From Flavobacteriaceae bacterium (GTDB lineage Bacteria; Bacteroidota; Bacteroidia; Flavobacteriales; Flavobacteriaceae): DNA of 57,502 nucleotides. The DNA lies in contig JAIUMH010000002.1 of assembly GCA_022565635.1 (NCBI GenBank), forward strand, positions 1 through 57,502, read 5' to 3'. The translations under genes were made by a program, and so were the position numbers. Shown here one piece after another: positions 1 to 7,168 of this stretch (its first letter is position 1; each line of letters opens with the position of its first letter). Below the pieces are notes generated by a model, which saw only the letters and a program-made list of their open reading frames with translations, was not told the DNA's origin and ran no database searches.

Positions 1-173
1 GCTTTTTAATATCGCAGAATGAAATCCAAATAACCGACTTCAAATTTCAGTTCATGAATTCCTTTCTAAAATTTTCAAAACATCTAACACCTCACATCAA
101 ATCCCCAACCTCCAACTTATCACTACACAAATTCATAAAATAAAAATTTAGCAATTATTTTTATATTATTCAT

Positions 174-203
174 TTGGTCAAGAAAATCTAAAGCCTAAAT
201 TTG
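174..203 (+). promoter_or_regulatory. trp operon promoter
   Basis: TTG at 174-176 is followed after 19 bases by TAAATTTG at 196-203. This is an exact match to the Bacteroidota consensus TTG-N19-TAnnTTTG for the primary sigma factor. It lies directly before the leader peptide at 209. Transcription would be expected to begin about five to seven bases after the -7 element, so almost at the leader start codon. The 170 bases further upstream show no coding region or other recognisable signal. Confidence 0.75.
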
Positions 204-208
204 TAACC

Positions 209-271
209 ATGAAAAGAATTGAATTAAAATTGTGGTGGTGGAATAAATTTACGTCAACAGTCGTGAATTGA
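209..271 (+). CDS. trpL: trp operon leader peptide
   Basis: This 20-codon reading frame starts with ATG six bases after the -7 element and ends with TGA. Codons 9-11 are three consecutive TGG (Trp) codons in the context KLWWWNK. It lies 26 bases ahead of a strong intrinsic terminator and 81 bases ahead of trpE. Short Trp-rich leader frames followed by a terminator are the hallmark of ribosome-mediated transcription attenuation, known best from the enterobacterial trp operon. Trp starvation would stall the ribosome at 233-241 and prevent termination. The start codon is the only ATG in frame. Three Trp in a row by chance at exactly this place is very unlikely. That the peptide is translated is inferred. 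Confidence 0.85.
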   Translation: MKRIELKLWWWNKFTSTVVN

Positions 272-296
272 TTCCTCATTGCGTTTATATAAAACC

Positions 297-333
297 AAAA
301 AAGGCTTGTCAAACACGACAAGCCTTTTTTTTT
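297..333 (+). terminator. trp attenuator (intrinsic terminator before trpE)
   Basis: GGCTTGTC at 303-310 pairs perfectly with GACAAGCC at 317-324 around the loop AAACAC. The stem is extended by A-T pairs from the flanking A run, and nine T follow at 325-333. It lies between the Trp-rich leader peptide and trpE in the sense direction, so it can only make sense as a regulated terminator. A weak antiterminator candidate is ACAGTC (257-262) pairing with GGCTTGT (303-309) with one bulged T. A ribosome that reaches the leader stop codon would cover 257-262, while one stalled on the Trp codons would leave it free. Confidence 0.85.
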
Positions 334-351
334 GATTTAAATGAAACATTT

Positions 352-1746
352 ATGACCACTAAATTAACAACAACTTACCTCAAAATGCTGGCCGATACGC
401 ACACGCCGGTGAGTATGTATTTAAAAATAAGAGACGCTTATCCCAACTCTATTTTGTTAGAGAGTAGCGATTATCATGCAAACGATAAAAGCTTCTCCTA
501 TCTATGTTGCAATCCCATAGCCGAATTTAAAGTTGAAAACCATCAACTCAGCATAGAAAAATTTGGTAAAACATCAACTCAAGAAATAGGAAAACAAAAA
601 GGTGAAGTCATCAGTCATCTTCAAGGTTTTATAGAAAGTTTTGACGTTGAAAAACAAGATTTTCCCTTTTTAACCAGCGGTTTATTTGGCTTTACAGGTT
701 TTGATGCCATACAGTATTTTGACAAAATTCAAGTTAATCAAAACCAAGAGCTCCAACTTTCGCAGTTGCATTATAAAGTGTATCAAAACATTATTGTAGT
801 AGATCACTTTCACAATGAGCTCTATATTTTTGATCACAGCCCAAACAATAATTCAAATTTAAAAGCTGTGCAACAAATCATTCAGCAACAAAGTTTTCAT
901 CAATTTCCATTTACATTAAAAGGAGAAATTAAATCTACTATTTCTGATCAATATTTCAAAGATATGGTCACTAAAGCTAAAAAACATTGCCAACAAGGAG
1001 ATGTTTTTCAAATGGTAGTTTCAAGGCGATTTGCACAGGAGTTTCAGGGTGATGAATTTAATGTATATCGTGCTTTACGAAGCATTAACCCCAGCCCCTA
1101 TCTCTTTTATTTTGACTATGGAAATTACAAGATTTTTGGAAGCTCGCCTGAGGCTCAATTGGTGGTTCAAGGAGATCAAGCAGAAATTCACCCCATTGCT
1201 GGCACGTTTAAGCGCACCGGAAATGATTTAGAGGATGCAGAAATTGCCCAATCTTTAGCCCAAGATCCTAAAGAAAATGCAGAACATGTGATGTTGGTAG
1301 ATTTGGCTAGAAACGACTTGAGTCAAAATGCCAATGATGTCAATGTAGTTAAATACAAAGAAATTCAGTATTTTTCGCACGTCATTCATTTGGTAAGTAA
1401 AGTGGTAGGAAAAATCAAAAACAAAACGCAAAAGTTACCCATTACCGCCTCTACTTTTCCTGCGGGAACACTTTCTGGCGCCCCAAAATACAAGGCCTTG
1501 CAATTAATTAACAAGTATGAACCACACGCCAGAGAAGCTTACGGAGGAGCCATTGGCGCAATAGATTTTGAACAGAATTACAACCATGCCATCATCATCA
1601 GAAGTTTTGTAAGCAAATCTCAACAACTTCACTTTCAGGCAGGTGCAGGCGTAGTTGTAGACTCTAAAGAAGAAAATGAACTCGCTGAAGTCAATCACAA
1701 ATTAGGTGCTTTAACTAAAGCTTTAAAAAATGCTATTCATGTATAA
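352..1746 (+). CDS. trpE: anthranilate synthase component I
   Basis: The cytosolic chorismate-binding subunit makes anthranilate from chorismate with ammonia supplied by TrpG; this is the first step of tryptophan synthesis. The protein has 464 residues, usual for the family. LLESS near residues 35-39 is the classic tryptophan feedback-binding motif, so allosteric inhibition is probably kept. Chorismate-domain motifs follow: FQMVVSRRF, AGTFKRTGNDLED, DLARNDLS and TFPAGTLSGAPK. The start is placed at ATG 352. A longer frame with a TTG at 268 would run through the terminator hairpin and is rejected. It is the first structural gene of the trp operon, with an attenuator immediately upstream. An unusually long gap of 227 bases separates it from trpG. 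Confidence 0.97.
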   Translation: MTTKLTTTYLKMLADTHTPVSMYLKIRDAYPNSILLESSDYHANDKSFSYLCCNPIAEFKVENHQLSIEKFGKTSTQEIGKQKGEVISHLQGFIESFDVEKQDFPFLTSGLFGFTGFDAIQYFDKIQVNQNQELQLSQLHYKVYQNIIVVDHFHNELYIFDHSPNNNSNLKAVQQIIQQQSFHQFPFTLKGEIKSTISDQYFKDMVTKAKKHCQQGDVFQMVVSRRFAQEFQGDEFNVYRALRSINPSPYLFYFDYGNYKIFGSSPEAQLVVQGDQAEIHPIAGTFKRTGNDLEDAEIAQSLAQDPKENAEHVMLVDLARNDLSQNANDVNVVKYKEIQYFSHVIHLVSKVVGKIKNKTQKLPITASTFPAGTLSGAPKYKALQLINKYEPHAREAYGGAIGAIDFEQNYNHAIIIRSFVSKSQQLHFQAGAGVVVDSKEENELAEVNHKLGALTKALKNAIHV

Positions 1747-1819
1747 GTTTAATTTCCTATCATTTTGGGCATTTCCCTTCAAAATTTCAGCAATTTTAAA
1801 GGATCGGGCTTTCCGTTTT

Positions 1820-1848
1820 ACCTACCGGCAAGCAGGCAGGTCTTTTTT
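1820..1848. repeat. GC-rich palindromic intergenic repeat in the trpE-trpG gap
   Basis: CCTACCGGCAAGCAGGCAGG at 1821-1840 is an interrupted palindrome (ACCT/AGGT and CC/GG arms), followed by seven T. It is much more GC-rich than its surroundings. It resembles the short CCTGCC-type palindromes scattered between Bacteroidota genes. Related GC-rich islands are seen in this window near 32341-32367 and 52941-52958. It could act as a partial terminator within the operon or stabilise the trpE message. Confidence 0.5.
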
Positions 1849-1973
1849 TGCCACTTATCAAAGTAAAAAAAGGATGCCACTGCAATCCCTAATGCAAATT
1901 TAGTTTCCAATTTAATAAGTAGAAAAAATCATATGTCTTTTAGAAAATCATAACAAACAATACAGATAAACCA

Positions 1974-2576
1974 ATGAAAATACTAGTTATAGATAATTAC
2001 GATTCCTTTGTTTTTAACCTTGTACACTACTTAGAAGAATTTTCTAACCAAGTAACTGTAGTTAGAAATGATGAAGTTGATTTAGAAAGTATACAGGCTT
2101 TTGATGCTATTTTACTTTCACCCGGACCTGGAATTCCAGAAGAAGCAGGTTTACTCAAAAAAATTATTGCTGAATATGCGGGTCAACTTCCTATACTTGG
2201 CGTATGCTTAGGTCAACAAGCCATTACCGAAGTTTTTGGAGGTTCGCTTCATAATCTTTCAAAAGTTTATCACGGAGTAGCTACTTCAATAAAAATTATA
2301 GATGCAGAAGAGGTGCTGTTTCAAGGCTTAGCTTCCAACCTAGAAATTGGACGCTATCATTCTTGGGTAGTTCATCAAAATTTACCCGATTGCCTCTTGG
2401 CTACTTCGGTAGATGATGAAGGACAAATCATGTCTTTAAGACATAAAGAATACGATGTAAGAGCAGTTCAGTTTCATCCTGAATCAGTATTGACACCTAC
2501 TGGAAAAAAAATGATTGAAAAATGGGTGAATCATTTAAAAACAAATCAACCTAAAGTTGAAGTTCAAGCTAAATAA
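1974..2576 (+). CDS. trpG: anthranilate synthase component II (glutamine amidotransferase)
   Basis: This class I glutamine amidotransferase hydrolyses glutamine and channels ammonia to TrpE. It has 200 residues, the normal length for a stand-alone TrpG. The frame begins with the typical ILVIDNYDSFVFNLV. The catalytic triad is visible as Cys78 in GVCLGQQ and His168/Glu170 in QFHPES; the oxyanion loop is SPGPGIP around residues 49-55. It is not fused to TrpD as in enterobacteria. It lies 227 bases after trpE, with a palindromic repeat between, and 6 bases before trpD. In some bacteria this subunit also serves aminodeoxychorismate synthase; position in the trp operon favours the anthranilate role. 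Confidence 0.96.
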   Translation: MKILVIDNYDSFVFNLVHYLEEFSNQVTVVRNDEVDLESIQAFDAILLSPGPGIPEEAGLLKKIIAEYAGQLPILGVCLGQQAITEVFGGSLHNLSKVYHGVATSIKIIDAEEVLFQGLASNLEIGRYHSWVVHQNLPDCLLATSVDDEGQIMSLRHKEYDVRAVQFHPESVLTPTGKKMIEKWVNHLKTNQPKVEVQAK

Positions 2577-2582
2577 ATTTCC

Positions 2583-3572
2583 ATGAAAAAAACCTTAGAA
2601 CGCTTAATCCAATTTGAAGAGTTGAGTCAGCAAGAAGCTAAAGCTATATTAATAGACCTTACTCAATCTGATTATTCTGAAGCTGAAATGGCTTCATTCC
2701 TCACGGTGTATATGATGCGAAAAATCAGTTTAGCCGAGTTGAAAGGGTTTAGAGATGCTTTATTAGAATTATGTCGGCCAATAGATTTATCCGATTTTAA
2801 TCACATTGATTTATGTGGTACGGGTGGAGATGGAAAAAACACCTTTAACATTTCAACTTTAGCCTCTTTTGTTTCTGCCGGAGCTGGAGTTCAAGTAGCT
2901 AAACACGGTAATTATGGAGTATCTTCAGTGAGTGGAAGTTCTAATGTGTTGGAACATTTAGGCATACATTTCAGTAATGATCAAGATTTTCAAAAAAAAT
3001 GCATGGAAAAAGCGGGGATTTGTATTTTACATGCACCCTTATTTCATCCAGCTATGAAACATGTAGGACCGGTAAGAAAAAAATTAGGTTTAAAAACCTT
3101 TTTCAACATGCTTGGCCCAATGGTCAATCCAAGTTTTCCTAAAAAACAAGTGGTAGGAGTTTTCAGTTTAGAGCTGTTAAGAATGTATGCGTATCTGTTT
3201 CAGCAAGAAGAAAAAGAATTCACCATCATTCACGATTTAAATGGCTATGATGAAGTTTCGCTTACTGGCGATACGAAAGTTTACTCTACAAATGAAGAGA
3301 AAATTTTAAGCCCATTAGATTTTGGTAGTTCTGTTTTAGAAGCAAGTCAGCTTTTTGGAGGAAATACAGTAAAAGAAGCCGGACAAATTTTTTGGAATAT
3401 TCTTTCAGGAAAAGGCACACAAGCACAAAATGAAGTAGTGATTGCAAATGCCTCTTTAGCCATTGCTTTAGCTAAAGAAATAAGTATAGAAGAAGCGCGC
3501 TTATATGCAGAAGAATCACTTTTAAGCCAACGCGCTTTAGCATGTTTTAATCAATTAAAATCCATTCAATAA
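2583..3572 (+). CDS. trpD: anthranilate phosphoribosyltransferase
   Basis: The enzyme transfers the phosphoribosyl group of PRPP to anthranilate, the second step of the pathway. It has 329 residues, close to the usual 330-345. The N-terminal helical domain precedes the PRPP/pyrophosphate loop GTGGDGKNTFNIS (from residue 79). KHGNYGVSSVSGSSNVLE is the second glycine-rich substrate motif, and KTFFNMLGPMVNP is the conserved anthranilate-site segment. The stop codon overlaps the trpC start by one base (TAATG), indicating translational coupling. Confidence 0.97.
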   Translation: MKKTLERLIQFEELSQQEAKAILIDLTQSDYSEAEMASFLTVYMMRKISLAELKGFRDALLELCRPIDLSDFNHIDLCGTGGDGKNTFNISTLASFVSAGAGVQVAKHGNYGVSSVSGSSNVLEHLGIHFSNDQDFQKKCMEKAGICILHAPLFHPAMKHVGPVRKKLGLKTFFNMLGPMVNPSFPKKQVVGVFSLELLRMYAYLFQQEEKEFTIIHDLNGYDEVSLTGDTKVYSTNEEKILSPLDFGSSVLEASQLFGGNTVKEAGQIFWNILSGKGTQAQNEVVIANASLAIALAKEISIEEARLYAEESLLSQRALACFNQLKSIQ

Positions 3573-4360
3573 TGCATATTTTAGATCAAATTGTAAGGTA
3601 CAAGAAAAAAGAAATTGAACAACGAAAAAAACAGACTTCCGTTGCTGATTTACAACAAATGAAGTTCTATACAAAAGACTGTTTATCGGTCGTAGATCAA
3701 TTTGAAAAACGACCCAAAAACATCATTGCCGAGTTCAAACGAAAATCACCAAGCAAACCGGATATTAATTTAAAAGCCGATTTGAAAGAAAAACTCATCA
3801 GCTACCAAGAAGCAGGAGCTTCAGCAGTTTCTGTACTCACAGATCATCATTTTTTTGGTGGAAATTTAAGCGACTTACAAATTGCTAAACAAGAACTTTC
3901 TATTCCCATTTTACAAAAAGATTTTATTATTGACGAATATCAGGTACATGAAGCGAAAGCTTATGGCGCCGATTTCATTTTACTTATTGCGCGTTTGCTT
4001 ACTATAGCCGAGGTGCAACATTTATCTACTTTAGCGCAAGATTTGGGCTTGGAGGTCTTGGTAGAAGTGCATCATGAAGATGAATTAGTGAAAACCAATT
4101 TTACTAGCATTAACCTTATTGGGGTGAATAATAGAAACTTAGAAAATTTTGAAATTTCAATAGCAAATAGCTTAAATTTAGCTGGCAAGATTCCACCTGA
4201 ATTTGTAAAAGTAAGCGAAAGTGGAATTCAAAATCGCGCACAAATTGACGAATTGTATCAAGCTGGATTTGAAGGTTTCTTGATTGGTGAAGAGCTAATG
4301 AAATCAACAAGTGTAGCAGAAAAAATCAGTCAGCTCATCGGTCAAAAATTCAGTTTATAA
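3572..4360 (+). CDS. trpC: indole-3-glycerol phosphate synthase
   Basis: A TIM-barrel enzyme that closes and decarboxylates carboxyphenylamino-deoxyribulose phosphate to indole-glycerol phosphate. It has 262 residues, typical of a monofunctional TrpC. Visible family motifs are IIAEFKRKSPSK (residues 51-62, with the catalytic Glu and Lys), VLTDHHFFGG, LQKDFIIDEYQ, GVNNRNL and VSESGI near the phosphate site. In enterobacteria TrpC is fused to TrpF; here the two are separate genes that overlap by one base at 4360. Confidence 0.97.
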   Translation: MHILDQIVRYKKKEIEQRKKQTSVADLQQMKFYTKDCLSVVDQFEKRPKNIIAEFKRKSPSKPDINLKADLKEKLISYQEAGASAVSVLTDHHFFGGNLSDLQIAKQELSIPILQKDFIIDEYQVHEAKAYGADFILLIARLLTIAEVQHLSTLAQDLGLEVLVEVHHEDELVKTNFTSINLIGVNNRNLENFEISIANSLNLAGKIPPEFVKVSESGIQNRAQIDELYQAGFEGFLIGEELMKSTSVAEKISQLIGQKFSL

Positions 4361-4998
4361 TGAATACAGTAAAACTTAAAGTATGTGGGTTAAAATACCC
4401 AAAAAATCAGGAATTAATTAGTCAATTACCCATTGATTATGCTGGGTTTATCTTCTATAAAAATTCAAAGAGAAATACAATAAATGTAAGTGAAAAGCTC
4501 CCTGATCATATTAAAAAAGTGGGGGTATTTGTAAATGAAAAAATAGAAACCTTATTAAAGAAATTGAAAGATTACCACTTAGATGTAATTCAGTTACATG
4601 GTTCAGAAGACATCAATTACATTTTGAAGTTAAAAGAAGAATTGGTGAAAAAAGATTTGTATTTTATTCAGCTCTGGAAGGCGCTTCCAATTCAAGAAAT
4701 CACCGATTTAAATTTAATCAAAACGTATGAAAACCATGTAGATGTAATTCTTTTAGATGCCAAAGGTCCAAAACCTGGTGGAAATGGAATTAAATTTAAC
4801 TGGGATTTTCTTCAGCAAATAAACTCTAAAGTGCCAATTATGTTAAGTGGTGGAATTAAAATTGATGATGTTGAAGCCTTACTAAAAATTAAAGGACAGA
4901 ATCTAATTTGGGGAGTAGATATTAACAGCGGATTTGAAATTAATCCTGGTTTAAAAGACGCCGGACGCATCCAACATTTTATGAACCGATTAAATTAA
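4360..4998 (+). CDS. trpF: phosphoribosylanthranilate isomerase
   Basis: A TIM-barrel isomerase that converts phosphoribosylanthranilate to the 1-deoxyribulose form. The protein has 212 residues. KVCGLKY near residues 7-13 holds the catalytic Cys. HGSED, LLDAKGPKPGGNGIKFNW (catalytic Asp and glycine loop) and MLSGGI (phosphate site) follow in the expected order. The start ATG sits in TAATG at the trpC stop. It is followed after 6 bases by trpB. Confidence 0.95.
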   Translation: MNTVKLKVCGLKYPKNQELISQLPIDYAGFIFYKNSKRNTINVSEKLPDHIKKVGVFVNEKIETLLKKLKDYHLDVIQLHGSEDINYILKLKEELVKKDLYFIQLWKALPIQEITDLNLIKTYENHVDVILLDAKGPKPGGNGIKFNWDFLQQINSKVPIMLSGGIKIDDVEALLKIKGQNLIWGVDINSGFEINPGLKDAGRIQHFMNRLN

Positions 4999-5004
4999 AA
5001 AGCA

Positions 5005-6183
5005 ATGATTAAAAACGGATATTATGGAGAATTTGGTGGAGCCTACATTCCAGAAATGCTCTACCCAGCAGTAGAAGAGCTGAGAGCAAACTATGAAGAA
5101 ATTTTAGCTTCACCAAACTTTCAAAAAGAATTTCAAGAACTATTAGAAGTGTATGTGGGTCGACCTACTCCACTTTATTTTGCTAAGAATTTAAGCCAAA
5201 AAGCGGGGTGTAAAGTTTACTTAAAACGCGAGGATTTATGCCATACAGGAGCGCATAAAATCAACAACACCATTGGTCAAATTTTATTAGCCAAACATTT
5301 AGGCAAGAAAAGAATCATTGCTGAAACGGGTGCTGGACAACATGGGGTGGCCACAGCTACAGCATGTGCTTTAATGGGTTTAGAATGTATCGTGTATATG
5401 GGAGCTAAAGACATTTTACGTCAAGCGCCCAATGTTTCAAGGATGAAAATGTTAGGCGCCAAAGTAGTCGCTGCAGAATCAGGAAGTAAAACTTTAAAAG
5501 ATGCCACAAATGAAGCTATTAGAGATTGGATTAATCATCCGGAAAGCACGCATTACATCATAGGCTCGGTAGTGGGTCCTCACCCTTATCCAGATTTAGT
5601 AGCGCGGCTTCAATCGGTAATTTCTAAAGAAGTCAAAAAACAATTGCTTAAGTATGAAGGAAGAGATTATCCCGATTATTTGGTAGCCTGCGTGGGAGGT
5701 GGTAGCAATGCCGCTGGTTTGTATTATGACTATTTAGAAGATGAACGCACGCAAATTATAGCTGTTGAAGCTGCAGGAAAAGGTTTGCTTTCTAAGGAAA
5801 CAGCCGCTACCACTCAATTAGGAAAAGTGGGCATTATACATGGAAGTAAAACCTTGTTGATGCAGAATACAGACGGACAAATTACAGAACCCTATTCTAT
5901 TTCAGCAGGTTTAGATTACCCAGGCATTGGCCCCATGCACGCCCATTTATTTACGAGTAAAAGAGCTACTTTTATGAGCATTGATGATAGTGAGGCTATG
6001 CAAGCAGGATTGATGTTAAGTCAAACTGAAGGCATTATTCCCGCTATTGAAACTTCGCATGCCTTCGCTATTTTTAATCATAAGAAGTTTGAACCAGATG
6101 ATGTAGTAGTTTTTAATTTATCTGGAAGAGGCGACAAAGATTTAGCTACTTATATTGATTACTTTAAATTAGACCAACAATGA
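5005..6183 (+). CDS. trpB: tryptophan synthase beta chain
   Basis: This PLP enzyme condenses indole with serine to form tryptophan. It has 392 residues, the normal size. Lys85 in CHTGAHKINN is the Schiff-base lysine. ETGAGQHG and GGGSNAAG (phosphate-binding loop of PLP) are intact, as is the C-terminal SGRGDKD. All features are those of the operonic TrpB1 type that works as an alpha2-beta2 complex. Its stop overlaps the trpA start by four bases (ATGA). Confidence 0.98.
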   Translation: MIKNGYYGEFGGAYIPEMLYPAVEELRANYEEILASPNFQKEFQELLEVYVGRPTPLYFAKNLSQKAGCKVYLKREDLCHTGAHKINNTIGQILLAKHLGKKRIIAETGAGQHGVATATACALMGLECIVYMGAKDILRQAPNVSRMKMLGAKVVAAESGSKTLKDATNEAIRDWINHPESTHYIIGSVVGPHPYPDLVARLQSVISKEVKKQLLKYEGRDYPDYLVACVGGGSNAAGLYYDYLEDERTQIIAVEAAGKGLLSKETAATTQLGKVGIIHGSKTLLMQNTDGQITEPYSISAGLDYPGIGPMHAHLFTSKRATFMSIDDSEAMQAGLMLSQTEGIIPAIETSHAFAIFNHKKFEPDDVVVFNLSGRGDKDLATYIDYFKLDQQ

Positions 6184-6968
6184 AATCAACACTAATAAAA
6201 AACAGAATTCAAGAGAAAATCAGCACCAAAGATAACCTATTAAGTATTTATTTTACAGCAGGTTTTCCTCAATTGCAAGACACCAGAAAAGTCATTTCAA
6301 ATCTTGCAGAAGCTGGTGTAGATATGATTGAAATTGGATTGCCCAATAGTGATCCCATTGCCGATGGTGAAGTAATTCAAAAAAGTTCTACCCAAGCTTT
6401 ACAGAACGGAATGAGCACCTCACTCCTGTTTCAACAGTTAAAAGGAATTAGAGAAGAAATTGAAATTCCATTAATTATTATGGGTTATTTTAATACAATG
6501 CTTCAATTTGGAGTGGAAAAATTTTGTAGAACCTGTGCTGATTTAGGAATTGATGGTATTATTATGCCAGATTTGCCCGTTGAAGTCTATGAAAAAGACT
6601 ATAAAGACATCTTTGAAAAGTATGAATTAAACTTTATTTGTCTAATTACCCCTCAAACTTCAGAAGAGCGAATTAGAAAAATAGACCAGGTAAGTACGGG
6701 ATTTATATATATGGTAAGTACGGCTTCAACTACAGGAAAAACTTCAGGCTTTGGACCACAAGAAATTGATTATTTTAAGCGAATTAGAAACATGAATTTG
6801 AAAAACAAATGCATTGTTGGTTTCGGTATAAAAGATCAAAAAAGCTTTTCTCAAGTCTGTCAGTATGCCAAAGGAGGAATAATTGGAAGTGCATTTATTC
6901 AGTCTTTAAAGGAAAATGGAATAGATAAAATTGGTGAGTTTGTAAAACAAATAAGAACCTCTCATTGA
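6180..6968 (+). CDS. trpA: tryptophan synthase alpha chain
   Basis: A TIM-barrel lyase that splits indole-glycerol phosphate and passes indole to TrpB. It has 262 residues. Glu51 in IEIGLPNSDPIADG and Asp62 in the same segment correspond to the catalytic pair. MPDLPVEVY and VSTASTTGKTSG (phosphate-binding loop region) are present. It is the last gene of the trp operon, overlapping trpB by four bases. No clear intrinsic terminator follows; the 200 bases after it are AT-rich with long T runs and no strong stem. Confidence 0.97.
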   Translation: MKSTLIKNRIQEKISTKDNLLSIYFTAGFPQLQDTRKVISNLAEAGVDMIEIGLPNSDPIADGEVIQKSSTQALQNGMSTSLLFQQLKGIREEIEIPLIIMGYFNTMLQFGVEKFCRTCADLGIDGIIMPDLPVEVYEKDYKDIFEKYELNFICLITPQTSEERIRKIDQVSTGFIYMVSTASTTGKTSGFGPQEIDYFKRIRNMNLKNKCIVGFGIKDQKSFSQVCQYAKGGIIGSAFIQSLKENGIDKIGEFVKQIRTSH

Positions 6969-7168
6969 GTTTATAGAAGAATAGCATATTTTTTTTTCAC
7001 ATACAAAAGTTAAAACTAGAAGATATAAGAAACCAGGTTTTTAAACTCCATTGTTTATAATATCCTGAATTTAAAATAAATTCATTTTGAAAAAAAACTA
7101 AATTCTTTAGAGATTTCATTTTTTTTGTTAATTTTAAACAAAATTTAAATCTCCTAAAAAAATTCAAA

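Noticed and set aside
268-351. N-terminal extension of trpE starting at a TTG
   Set aside because: The extension would run through the attenuator hairpin and its T tract and gives no conserved residues; ATG 352 fits the family.
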